Source of the DNA: Actinomycetota bacterium
GTDB lineage: Bacteria > Actinomycetota > Actinomycetes > Mycobacteriales > Mycobacteriaceae
DNA length: 8,230 nt
Assembly: GCA_005787665.1 (NCBI GenBank)
Contig: SYAB01000303.1
Location: forward strand, 1 to 8,230
Reading direction: 5' to 3'
The notes under the pieces are model-generated. The model had not been told where the DNA came from. It did not search any database and was given only the letters and a program-made list of their open reading frames with translations. Of the stretch, positions 1-6,381 are shown one piece after another. Within the stretch, counting starts at the first letter, position 1; each line of letters starts with the position of its first letter. The position numbers and the translations under genes were made by a program.

Positions 1-34
1 GACCGAGGACTACATCTCGGGCCGGTTCGGCTGA
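1..34 (+). CDS. pstB: PstB phosphate ABC transporter ATPase, C-terminal end only
   Basis: Codons from base 2 read TEDYISGRFG followed by TGA at 32-34. This matches the well-known C-terminus of PstB (the E. coli protein ends TEDYITGRYG), the ATPase of the high-affinity PstSCAB phosphate importer, called phoT in mycobacteria. Only the last ten residues are present, so no nucleotide-binding motif can be seen. The call rests on that tail and on phoU being close by, as expected for a pst locus. The gene converges with the CNNM transporter on the other strand, and the two coding ends overlap at 10-34, leaving no room for an intergenic terminator. Confidence 0.85.
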   Translation, partial: TEDYISGRFG

Positions 35-1332
35 GACTCTGCCGCGGGCGGCCTTCCGCCGGCCGCGGTGCGGGGGATGAACCTGACTCCGGTGATGGTG
101 TTGTGATCGACGGCCACGATCTCCAGGGTCCACTCCGACAGTTCGATGCGGTCGCCGGGGGACCGTGGGATCCGGCCTAACGCAACCAGGACCATGCCGG
201 CCACCGTGTTGTACTCACCGCGCGGCGCGTCGCTGAGGCTGACCCCGAGGTCGGCGAGATCATGCACCGGAAATCCGCCGGGTAGTACCAGGCTTCCGTC
301 CGCCATCGTCTGGGCGCCGAGGACGTCTCGGTCGGTCTCGTCGTAGATCTCGCCCACGATCTCTTCGAGTACGTCCTCCAGGGTGACGATGCCGGCGACG
401 CCGCCGCGTTCGTCGACGACCGTCGCGAACTGCTCGCGCTCGGCTTTGAAGCGTCGCAGCGCCTCCGACACCGGCAGGCTGTCCGGTAGCTGCAGCGCCG
501 GCCGCAGCGCCTCGGTGAGCGAGGCGTGGCCGCCGAGCAGATCACGCAGGTGCACGACCCCGATCACGTCGTCGAGGTCGCGGGCCCGCACCACCGGTGC
601 GCGGGAATGACCGGAACTGACCAACCGGGACTGCGCCTCCGCCATCGGAAGGTCGTGGGCGAGCGTGATGACGGCACGACGGGGAATGAGGATCTCCCGC
701 AGTACTCGCTCGTGGATCTCCAGGGCGCCCGAGATCATCTGGCGCTGCTCACTGCTCAGGCTGCGTTGCGTGGCGACCAGTTCCTGCAACTCCGCGGCCG
801 ACAACTGGCCGGCCGAGGCCCCCGGGTTGCCGCCGAAGACCCGCACCACCAGATCGGTGGCCTTGCCCAGGAACCACACCATCGGCGTGGTCAGGCCGGC
901 TAGCCGATCCAGCGGAACGGCCACGAGCAGCGCCCAGCGCAGCGGGTACTGCATGGCCAGGCGTTTGGGTGCCAACTCACCGACGACGATGTTGATCGCG
1001 GCGAGCACGATCGTCACCGAGGTGATCGCGACCGCCTCGGCGGCGCCGCCGAGAAATCCGAGCGAGGGCACCAGCGGTTCGGCCAGCGTGACCGCGGCGG
1101 TGGCCGAGGCCAGGTATCCGGCCAGGGTGATGCCCAATTGGATGGTGCCGAGGAATCGGTTGGGGTCGCGGGCCAGTCGCACCAGGGCGCGTTCCCGCCG
1201 CCCGCCGTTGCGTTCCAGCGCCCGCAACTGGCCCTCGCGCAGCGAGATCAGCGCCAGCTCGCTCCCGGCGAACACGCCGTTGACCAGCAAGAGCACGAAG
1301 ATCAGACCGACGTCGAACAGGTAGCGCTGCAC
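10..1332 (-). CDS. CNNM/CorC-type (HlyC, UPF0053) membrane transporter with CBS pair
   Basis: This is a 440-residue membrane protein with the full architecture of the CNNM/CorC family, whose characterised members export Mg2+ or related divalent cations at the cytoplasmic membrane. The N-terminal CNNM (DUF21) domain has hydrophobic segments at about 4-26, 62-85, 99-118 and 131-156, with the family signatures GSELALIS (23-30) and GELAPKRLA (118-126). A CBS pair follows at about 213-268 and 275-332, ending in the typical GIVTLEDVLEEIVGEIYDE. A CorC_HlyC domain at about 345-420 contains EYNTVAGMVL. I chose the GTG at 1330-1332 because a longer in-frame extension to 1500 would overlap phoU by about 150 bp and is Arg-rich and non-domain-like. 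The start lies 17 bp after the phoU stop with a weak GGGG about 9 nt upstream, so coupling to phoU is likely. The transported ion cannot be told from sequence. Confidence 0.88.
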   Translation of the reverse strand: MQRYLFDVGLIFVLLLVNGVFAGSELALISLREGQLRALERNGGRRERALVRLARDPNRFLGTIQLGITLAGYLASATAAVTLAEPLVPSLGFLGGAAEAVAITSVTIVLAAINIVVGELAPKRLAMQYPLRWALLVAVPLDRLAGLTTPMVWFLGKATDLVVRVFGGNPGASAGQLSAAELQELVATQRSLSSEQRQMISGALEIHERVLREILIPRRAVITLAHDLPMAEAQSRLVSSGHSRAPVVRARDLDDVIGVVHLRDLLGGHASLTEALRPALQLPDSLPVSEALRRFKAEREQFATVVDERGGVAGIVTLEDVLEEIVGEIYDETDRDVLGAQTMADGSLVLPGGFPVHDLADLGVSLSDAPRGEYNTVAGMVLVALGRIPRSPGDRIELSEWTLEIVAVDHNTITGVRFIPRTAAGGRPPAAESQPNRPEM

Positions 1333-1349
1333 GGACTGGTACCCCGCGG

Positions 1350-2015
1350 CTAGTAGGTGGGGATCTCTTCCTCGTCGGGCAGGACTCCGGTCACCTGGAA
1401 GATCACCCGCCTGGCTATCTCCACGGCGTGGTCGGCGAAACGCTCGTAGAACCGTCCCAGCAGGGTCACGTCCACCGCCGCGGCCACGCCGTGCTTCCAC
1501 TCGCGGTCCATCATCACGCTGAACAGGTGACGGTGCAGGTCGTCCATCGCATCGTCTTCTTCCCGGATGCGACGGGCCTTCTCGGGATCATGGGACAACA
1601 AGACATCGTGGGCGCTGTCGGCGACCTGGACGGCGATCCGGCCCATCTCGGCGAAATATCCGTTGACTTCCTCGGGCAGGGCGTGCTGGGGATGACGTCG
1701 CCGGGCGATCTTGGCCACGTGCAGGGCGAGGGCCCCCATTCGCTCGACGTCGGCGACGATTTGGATCGAACTGACGATGGCCCGCAGATCCCCTGCGACC
1801 GGCGCCTGCAGCGCAAGCAGCACGAATGCCGCCTCCTCGGCACGGGCACTGGTGGCCGAGATTCTCTCGTGGTCGCCGATCACATGCTCGGCCAGCACCA
1901 GGTCGGCTTGCAACAGTGACTGGGTCGCCCGTTCCATGGCGATTCCGGCCATCCGGCACATCTCGGCCAGCTGGTTGTTGAGCGCGTCAAGTTGCTCGTG
2001 GTACGCGGTCCGCAT
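1350..2015 (-). CDS. phoU: PhoU-family phosphate signalling regulator (PhoY2-like)
   Basis: This 221-residue cytoplasmic all-helical protein has the usual PhoU length of about 215-240. PhoU links the Pst transporter to the phosphate-sensing histidine kinase (SenX3-RegX3 in mycobacteria) and holds the regulon off when phosphate is plentiful. Two three-helix repeats can be traced. The second carries the classic metal-binding motif ERFADH (191-196). The first has ERMGALA (91-97), where the usual aspartate is replaced; I recall the same change in M. tuberculosis PhoY2. The AMDDLHRHL stretch (156-164) and the C-terminus [13 protein letters not shown] also strongly resemble PhoY2. The ATG at 2013-2015 gives the expected N-terminus (MRTAYHEQL). 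No convincing Shine-Dalgarno precedes it, but a TAnnnT hexamer six bases upstream suggests a leaderless message. The CNNM transporter follows 17 bp downstream. Confidence 0.93.
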   Translation of the reverse strand: MRTAYHEQLDALNNQLAEMCRMAGIAMERATQSLLQADLVLAEHVIGDHERISATSARAEEAAFVLLALQAPVAGDLRAIVSSIQIVADVERMGALALHVAKIARRRHPQHALPEEVNGYFAEMGRIAVQVADSAHDVLLSHDPEKARRIREEDDAMDDLHRHLFSVMMDREWKHGVAAAVDVTLLGRFYERFADHAVEIARRVIFQVTGVLPDEEEIPTY

Positions 2016-2021
2016 CAGCCC

Positions 2022-2027
2022 AGACTA
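2022..2027 (-). promoter_or_regulatory. candidate -10 element of phoU (leaderless type)
   Basis: On the minus strand TAGTCT fits the mycobacterial TAnnnT -10 pattern and ends six bases before the phoU ATG. Transcription would therefore begin at or next to the A of the start codon. No clear -35 hexamer is seen 17-18 bp upstream. This agrees with the lack of a ribosome binding site, but is inferred from spacing alone. Confidence 0.4.
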
Positions 2028-2059
2028 CTGTCCGGCCGGCGACTAACGCGCCGCGCGGA

Positions 2060-2077
2060 ATTGAACGGACGGTGAAT
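2060..2077 (-). promoter_or_regulatory. PHO-box-like direct repeat upstream of phoU
   Basis: Read toward phoU, ATTCACCGTCC is followed by GTTCAATTCCG, so the core TTCA recurs with an exact 11-bp period (complement tgaa at 2062-2065 and 2073-2076). Eleven-base direct repeats of the GTTCAnnnnnn type are the known PHO-box format for actinobacterial PhoP-class response regulators. The site is centred about 54 bp upstream of the predicted start, a plausible activator position for RegX3. Only two units are seen and the second is degenerate, so this is a candidate. Confidence 0.4.
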
Positions 2078-2082
2078 CCCGG

Positions 2083-4059
2083 CTATTCGCACCGGACGTC
2101 GGCGCCGTTGGTCACCGTCAGGTCCGACGGCAGTTCGGTGGGGGTCGTGGATCCGGCCACGGTGGCGTCGACGCTCAAGGTGGCGCCGCTGGCCTGCGGG
2201 TATTTCACCGAGGTGAAGTCGGATCCCAGCACCACCTGCACCACCTCGCCGAGCCCGGTGATCCGCTCGACGCGCGCCCCGGGCAGGGTCGCGACGACGG
2301 TCGCGGCGGCCTGCTCATTGCCCAGCGAGTAGTACACGGTGGTCCTCGACATCAGACCCCAGTCGGAGTAGTCCGGGTCGCGGACGTCGAAGCGGTAGAG
2401 CCCGAACTCCTCGGTGGCCGCCGTCGCCAGGCCGAGCGTCTCGGTGCCGTTGGCGACCTGAACGGTGACGTCGCGCGGGTCGGCCGCGACCGCCTTGAGC
2501 TCCTCGGTGGTGGTGGTCGTCGGTGTGGTCGTGGTTGAGGTCGCCCAGGAATCCTCGGCCTCGGTGGAGGTGGTCGGGGAGGTTGGGGTGGATTCCGTGC
2601 TCCCGGTGCCGTCGCTGTCCTCCGACGTCGCGGTGAGCGGGCTCAGAGTTTCGTTGGTGTCGTTCTCCCCGGGCAGGGGTTCGTCGTCGATGATCGCGTC
2701 GAAGAGGGCCCGAACATCCTCGGTCCGCGGGATCTCGTTGCCCTCGTAGTCGGCGATCCTGGTGGTCGGGACGGTGACAAAGGTGATCCGCCCGGCGTTG
2801 ATGCCCTGCAGCGACTGTCCCAGCCGGACCAGGTCGCGGGTCTGGACGTTGTCGACGTAGCTGTCGTCGATGAAGGTGTTGACGACCTCGTCGAGCCGGT
2901 CGAGGTCGAAGAGTGTTTCCGAGGAGATCATCGACCGCAGCAGTGAGGAGAGGAACAGTTGCTGGCGTTTGATGCGCCCGTAGTCGCCGTTGTCCTCGGT
3001 GACGATGGACCGGGCCCGCACATAATTCAGGGCGGTCGGGCCGTCGAGCTTCTGGCGGCCGGCGGTGGCCAGCACGGTGCCCAGTTCGGCGTCCTCCAGG
3101 GGGGTCGTGCTGCACACCTCGACGCCGCCCACCGCGTCGACCATCTTCTCGAAGCCGATGAAGTCCACCGCCATGAATCGGTTGATTGCGAGGCCGGAGA
3201 GCTTCTGGATCACCTTGACCAGGCATTTTGGCCCGCCGAGAGCGTAGGCGGAGTTCAGCTTGGTGGTGGTGGGGCGTTCGTTGTCGCTCCACTCTCCGGT
3301 GTTCGCGTCGTAGACCGGCCCGTACCGCCCGGTCTCGGGGTCCCATGCCTGACAGTTCATCGGCGTGATGGCGAGGTCGCGGGGGAAGGACACCGCGACC
3401 ACCCGTTTACGGTTCGCGGGGATGTTCACCAGCATGATGGTGTCCGCGCGGGCGCCCTCGATCGTGCTGGTGTCGCCGGCCCCGAGTTCGCCGTTGGCGC
3501 CGAGTCGGCTGTCCACCCCGACGATGAGGAAGTTCTCGTCGCCGGTCTGACCGCTCGGGTCCCGGATGTCGCTGGAGTTGGGGTCGAGGGCGGCGATCGT
3601 GTTGAGCAGTTTGTTCTTGGCGGACTGCCACTGCCAGGCGGCTCCGGTGACGGCCAGGGCCAGAACCGCGATCAGCGCGGCCGCGGCCCGGCCGGCGATC
3701 AGGGCCGGGCGGCGCCCGTGGGTGACCGGGGGTGGCACCGGGGGTGGCGAGGTGACGGGGTTGCGCGCGGCGGCCAACGGCCGGCGTGTGCGGGCCAGTG
3801 CGGCGAGGTCGGGGATCTCGTCGGGCACGGTGCCGACGGGCAGAGGCACGGTGGCGTCCTCGCCGGAGGGCGTGACGTCCATGCTGCGCCGGTTGACCGG
3901 GTTGATGCGCTGGTCGCCGGTGATCTTCGCGATCAGATCGGCGACCGCGACCCCTTCGCTGTGATTGCCAGCGGGCTCCCGGGGTCCGGTGTCGCCGGCC
4001 TGCCGGCTCCGATCGGTGGCGTCGCCGCGGCCAGGAGTGGCGTTATCGCCGTCACTCAT
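2083..4059 (-). CDS. LytR-CpsA-Psr (LCP) family cell-wall glycan ligase with LytR_C domain
   Basis: This is a 658-residue membrane-anchored protein, Rv0822c-like. LCP enzymes transfer glycans from polyprenyl-phosphate carriers to peptidoglycan outside the membrane; in mycobacteria the substrate is arabinogalactan. A long cytoplasmic N-terminus (1-118) is disordered, Pro- and Arg-rich, and contains VAVADLIAKITGD (37-49). One membrane helix spans about 119-141. The LCP domain runs about 177-375 with the pyrophosphate/metal residues in GVDSR (181-185), ARADTI (203-208), SFPRDL (224-229) and VRAR (347-350), plus KLNSAYALGG (267-276), VDAVGGVEV (307-315) and the DYGRIKRQQ stretch (359-367). A Ser/Thr-rich linker (about 481-520) leads to a LytR_C domain (about 528-617). 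Cysteines at 236, 279 and 316 could form extracytoplasmic disulfides. The ATG at 4057-4059 has GGAGG ten bases upstream. The 154-bp gap behind dusB suggests its own promoter; a TACCAT at 4166-4171 on this strand is a weak -10 candidate. Confidence 0.92.
   Translation of the reverse strand: MSDGDNATPGRGDATDRSRQAGDTGPREPAGNHSEGVAVADLIAKITGDQRINPVNRRSMDVTPSGEDATVPLPVGTVPDEIPDLAALARTRRPLAAARNPVTSPPPVPPPVTHGRRPALIAGRAAAALIAVLALAVTGAAWQWQSAKNKLLNTIAALDPNSSDIRDPSGQTGDENFLIVGVDSRLGANGELGAGDTSTIEGARADTIMLVNIPANRKRVVAVSFPRDLAITPMNCQAWDPETGRYGPVYDANTGEWSDNERPTTTKLNSAYALGGPKCLVKVIQKLSGLAINRFMAVDFIGFEKMVDAVGGVEVCSTTPLEDAELGTVLATAGRQKLDGPTALNYVRARSIVTEDNGDYGRIKRQQLFLSSLLRSMISSETLFDLDRLDEVVNTFIDDSYVDNVQTRDLVRLGQSLQGINAGRITFVTVPTTRIADYEGNEIPRTEDVRALFDAIIDDEPLPGENDTNETLSPLTATSEDSDGTGSTESTPTSPTTSTEAEDSWATSTTTTPTTTTTEELKAVAADPRDVTVQVANGTETLGLATAATEEFGLYRFDVRDPDYSDWGLMSRTTVYYSLGNEQAAATVVATLPGARVERITGLGEVVQVVLGSDFTSVKYPQASGATLSVDATVAGSTTPTELPSDLTVTNGADVRCE
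2500..2619 (-). other. Ser/Thr-rich low-complexity linker within the LCP gene
   Basis: Residues 481-520 of the LCP protein consist largely of Thr, Ser, Pro and Glu, including runs of four and five threonines. The segment joins the catalytic domain to the LytR_C domain on the outer face of the membrane. At the DNA level it appears as imperfect gtg/gtc triplet repetition. Thr/Pro-rich segments of exported mycobacterial proteins are known targets of O-mannosylation, so modification is possible but not shown. Confidence 0.7.
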
Positions 4060-4069
4060 GTCCAGACAG

Positions 4070-4074
4070 CCTCC
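4070..4074 (-). promoter_or_regulatory. ribosome binding site of the LCP gene
   Basis: GGAGG on the minus strand, ten bases before the ATG at 4059. It supports the chosen start and the full-length cytoplasmic N-terminus. Confidence 0.65.
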
Positions 4075-4213
4075 GGGTGCGGGAATGGGGCAGGCGCGTC
4101 GGTGCGCTCACACGGTGGTGCCGAACTGCGCCGGTTGCCACCCGTGGGTCCACAGCAGTTCCCCGATGGTACTGACCGAACCTGAGAGCTTTCTAGGTTC
4201 CCGGCGCTGCGCC

Positions 4214-5380
4214 TCAGCCCCCCGAACTCATCACATCCGCGCCGCGCGGCACCGTCGCGTCGTCCGGGTCGTCGAGCCAGCCTTCCGGGAGGGCGACCGT
4301 TGCCGCCGAGCCCTGGCGTCCGCGTGGTCCCCACCCGGCGGTGGGAAAAGGGACGGCGGGATCGAGGTAGGCGAGTAGACGATCCAACTCCGCGAGGGTG
4401 CTGACCAGGGCAAGGGCGCGGCGCAGATCCGAACCGGCCGGGAACCCGTGCAGGTACCAGGCCACGTGCTTGCGGATATCGCGCATGCCCTTGTCCTCGC
4501 CCACATGGGCGACCAGCAGTGCCGCATGCCGCCGGATGATGTCGGCGACCTCGCCGAGGGTGGGCGGGGCGGGCGCCGGTGACCCGGTGAACGCCGCGGA
4601 GAGCTCGGCGAACATCCAGGGTCGGCCCAGGCAGCCGCGGCCGACGACGACGCCGTCGCAGCCGGTCTGCGCCATCATCGCCTGAGCGTCGGCGGCTTCG
4701 AAGATGTCGCCGTTGCCCAGCACCGGGATCGTGGTGACGGCCTCTTTGAGCTCGGTGATGCGACCCCAGTCGGCCGTTCCGGAATAGCGCTGCGCCGCGG
4801 TACGGGCGTGCAGGGCGACCGCGGCCGCGCCCTCCCGTTCGGCGATGCGTCCGGCGTCGAGATGGGTGGGGTGGGCGTCATCGATCCCGACCCGGAACTT
4901 CACCGTCACCGGGACCGGGGTGCCCTCGGTGGCCCGAACGGCGGCGGCCACGATCTGGCCGAAGAGCCGCCGCTTGTACGGCAGGGCCGCACCGCCGCCG
5001 CGGCGGGTGACCTTGGGCACCGGGCAGCCGAAGTTCATGTCGATATGGTCGGCGAGGTTCTCGTCGACGATCATTCGGGCCGCTTCGTAGGTGGTTGCCG
5101 GGTCGACGGTGTAGAGCTGCAGCGACCGCGGCGACTCCTCGGGGCCGAAGGTCGTCATGTGCATGGTGACGGGATGGCGTTCCACCAGCGCCCGTGCGGT
5201 GACCATCTCACACACGTAGAGGCCGCTGACCGTGCCTACCCGGGCCAGCTCCAGTTCCCGGCACAGCGTCCGGAAGGCGACGTTGGTCACACCGGCCATC
5301 GGTGCCAGAACGACCGGGCTGCGCAGGGTCAGCGACCCGATCCGCAGCCCGGCCGTAGCGGGTGTGGTGGCCGAGACTAT
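4214..5380 (-). CDS. dusB: tRNA-dihydrouridine synthase, DusB/NifR3-like (non-canonical start)
   Basis: This FMN enzyme reduces uridine to dihydrouridine in tRNA D-loops, using NAD(P)H. The TIM barrel begins at RIGSLTLRSPVVLAPMAGVTNVAFR. The catalytic cysteine lies in MNFGCPVPKV (C119, numbered from the start used here). FMN and substrate residues fall in VKFRVG (K161), HARTAAQRYSG (H191), GNGDI (222-226) and GRGCLGRPW (248-256). A C-terminal helical domain follows and the protein ends at TGA 4214-4216. The start is odd: no ATG, GTG or TTG lies in the right place. The first in-frame ATG inside the gene would delete the first barrel strand, and the nearest upstream one (5564-5566) gives an Arg-rich stretch buried in desA1. 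I propose ATA at 5378-5380, overlapping the desA1 stop as ATAG, with GGAG seven bases upstream. This gives 388 residues, close to the roughly 390 I recall for Rv0823c. CTG at 5345-5347 is an alternative. The product is certain; the start is not. Confidence 0.85.
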   Translation of the reverse strand: MVSATTPATAGLRIGSLTLRSPVVLAPMAGVTNVAFRTLCRELELARVGTVSGLYVCEMVTARALVERHPVTMHMTTFGPEESPRSLQLYTVDPATTYEAARMIVDENLADHIDMNFGCPVPKVTRRGGGAALPYKRRLFGQIVAAAVRATEGTPVPVTVKFRVGIDDAHPTHLDAGRIAEREGAAAVALHARTAAQRYSGTADWGRITELKEAVTTIPVLGNGDIFEAADAQAMMAQTGCDGVVVGRGCLGRPWMFAELSAAFTGSPAPAPPTLGEVADIIRRHAALLVAHVGEDKGMRDIRKHVAWYLHGFPAGSDLRRALALVSTLAELDRLLAYLDPAVPFPTAGWGPRGRQGSAATVALPEGWLDDPDDATVPRGADVMSSGG

Positions 5381-6372
5381 GTGGCCGCTCCGGCCAGGGC
5401 CTTGGCGGCCCGCTTCTCGGCCAGCTTCGCGTCGCGCTCCAGCTTGCGCTGCTTGGCGTCCTCGAACTTCACGCAGGTCTCCTCGAGATCCGCGATGAGC
5501 TTGCCGAGTTCGTCGCGCAGCCGGGCGCCTTCGCCGGTGAAGTCGTCGCGTTCGAAGATGCGCCACTTCTTGAGCACCGGCATCACCACGTCCTCGAGGT
5601 GGATACGCGGGTCGTAGACGCCGCCGGTGGCGATGATGACGGCCTTGCGCCGGAACTCCGGCACGGTGTAGCCGGGCATCTTGAAGTTCTTCAGGATCCG
5701 GTACACCGACTTGATCGCCATATTCGGGGCGATGTCCAGACCGGCGGCGCTGACGTCGCGGTAGAAGATCATGTGCAGGTTCTCGTCGTTGGAGATCCGC
5801 GCCAGCAGCTGCTCGGCGATCGGCTCGTTGCAGGCCTTGCCGGTGTTGCGGTGCGACACCCGGGTGGCGAGCTCCTGGAAGCTGACGTACATCACCGAGT
5901 CGAACAGGCTCTCGGCGAACAGGTCGCCCTGCTGGTTCTGGCCCGGCGAGAAGCCGCGGGTCATCTGCTCCACCCGAAGCTCCTCGAGCTCGATGGGGTC
6001 GCAGTTACGGGTGACGACCAGGTAGTCGCGGATGGAGATGCCGTGGCGGTTCTCCTCGGCGGTCCACCGGTTGACCCAGTAGCCCCAGGGGCCGTCCATC
6101 GAGAAGTTCATCGCGATCTCGCGGTGGTAGGCCGGCAGATTGTCCTCGGTGAGCAGGTTCTGTACCAGCGCGGTGCGGGCGACCTCGGAGAGCTGCGCCT
6201 GCTCGGGGTGCCAGTCCTGGCCGCCGAGGGCGTAGTAGTTCTTGCCCTCCTTCCACGGGATGTAGTCGTGCGGATTCCATTCCTTGAACATCGACATGTG
6301 CCGGTTGATCAGCTTCTCGGCAACGGGCTCGAGTTCGCGCAGCAGCTCGACGTTGCTCAGGTCTTCCGACAT
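5377..6372 (-). CDS. desA1: acyl-ACP desaturase DesA1 (soluble diiron, mycolate pathway)
   Basis: This 331-residue cytoplasmic enzyme belongs to the plant-type stearoyl-ACP desaturase family. In mycobacteria DesA1 introduces double bonds into the meromycolate chain of mycolic acids on acyl-ACP. The six diiron ligands are all visible: E76 (TEDNLP), E107 and H110 (EENRH), E167 (SFQEL), E197 and H200 (DENLH). Stretches such as WNPHDYIPW, REIAMN, SHRNTGKACN and GGVYDPRIHL are nearly identical to M. tuberculosis DesA1 as I remember it. The C-terminus is a charged helix rich in Lys, Arg and Ala. I chose ATG 6370-6372 (MSEDLSNVELL) because GGAGG lies four bases upstream; a more distant in-frame ATG at 6430-6432 falls inside the promoter. 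The stop TAG overlaps the proposed ATA start of dusB, implying translational coupling. The gene is known in mycobacteria to be repressed by the TetR regulator MadR in response to acyl-CoA. Confidence 0.95.
   Translation of the reverse strand: MSEDLSNVELLRELEPVAEKLINRHMSMFKEWNPHDYIPWKEGKNYYALGGQDWHPEQAQLSEVARTALVQNLLTEDNLPAYHREIAMNFSMDGPWGYWVNRWTAEENRHGISIRDYLVVTRNCDPIELEELRVEQMTRGFSPGQNQQGDLFAESLFDSVMYVSFQELATRVSHRNTGKACNEPIAEQLLARISNDENLHMIFYRDVSAAGLDIAPNMAIKSVYRILKNFKMPGYTVPEFRRKAVIIATGGVYDPRIHLEDVVMPVLKKWRIFERDDFTGEGARLRDELGKLIADLEETCVKFEDAKQRKLERDAKLAEKRAAKALAGAAT
5388..5391 (-). promoter_or_regulatory. Shine-Dalgarno supporting the ATA start of dusB
   Basis: GGAG lies within the last codons of desA1, seven bases before ATA at 5378-5380, which is ideal spacing. 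It is the main sequence evidence for where dusB translation begins. Confidence 0.45.
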
Positions 6373-6375
6373 CGG

Positions 6376-6381
6376 TCCTCC
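6376..6381 (-). promoter_or_regulatory. ribosome binding site of desA1
   Basis: GGAGGA on the minus strand just before the ATG at 6372. Spacing is rather short (four bases from GGAGG), but the match is strong and fixes the start at MSEDLSN. Confidence 0.75.

Noticed and set aside
1333..1500. Longer N-terminus for the CNNM protein starting at 1500
   Set aside because: The extension is Arg/Gly-rich, lies wholly antisense-free within the end of phoU in another frame, and adds no domain; the GTG at 1332 starts just before the first membrane helix.
2035..2060. GC-rich palindromes after the LCP stop as an intrinsic terminator
   Set aside because: Short CCGGCCGG and CCGCGCGG palindromes are present, but there is no T-run and they are common by chance at this GC content.
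2959..4185. Long + strand open frame opposite the LCP gene
   Set aside because: High-GC antisense shadow; no domain, and composition dominated by Gly, Ala, Val and Arg, whereas the opposite strand has clear LCP motifs.
4172..4205. ECF-sigma type promoter (GGGAAC...) before the LCP gene
   Set aside because: A GGAAC is followed at about 15 bp by GTT, but the spacing and context are too weak to claim SigH or SigE control.
5381..5566. Longer N-terminus for dusB starting at ATG 5564-5566
   Set aside because: It would overlap desA1 by about 190 bp, and its composition (Arg, Ala, Gly) is that of an out-of-frame desA1 shadow.
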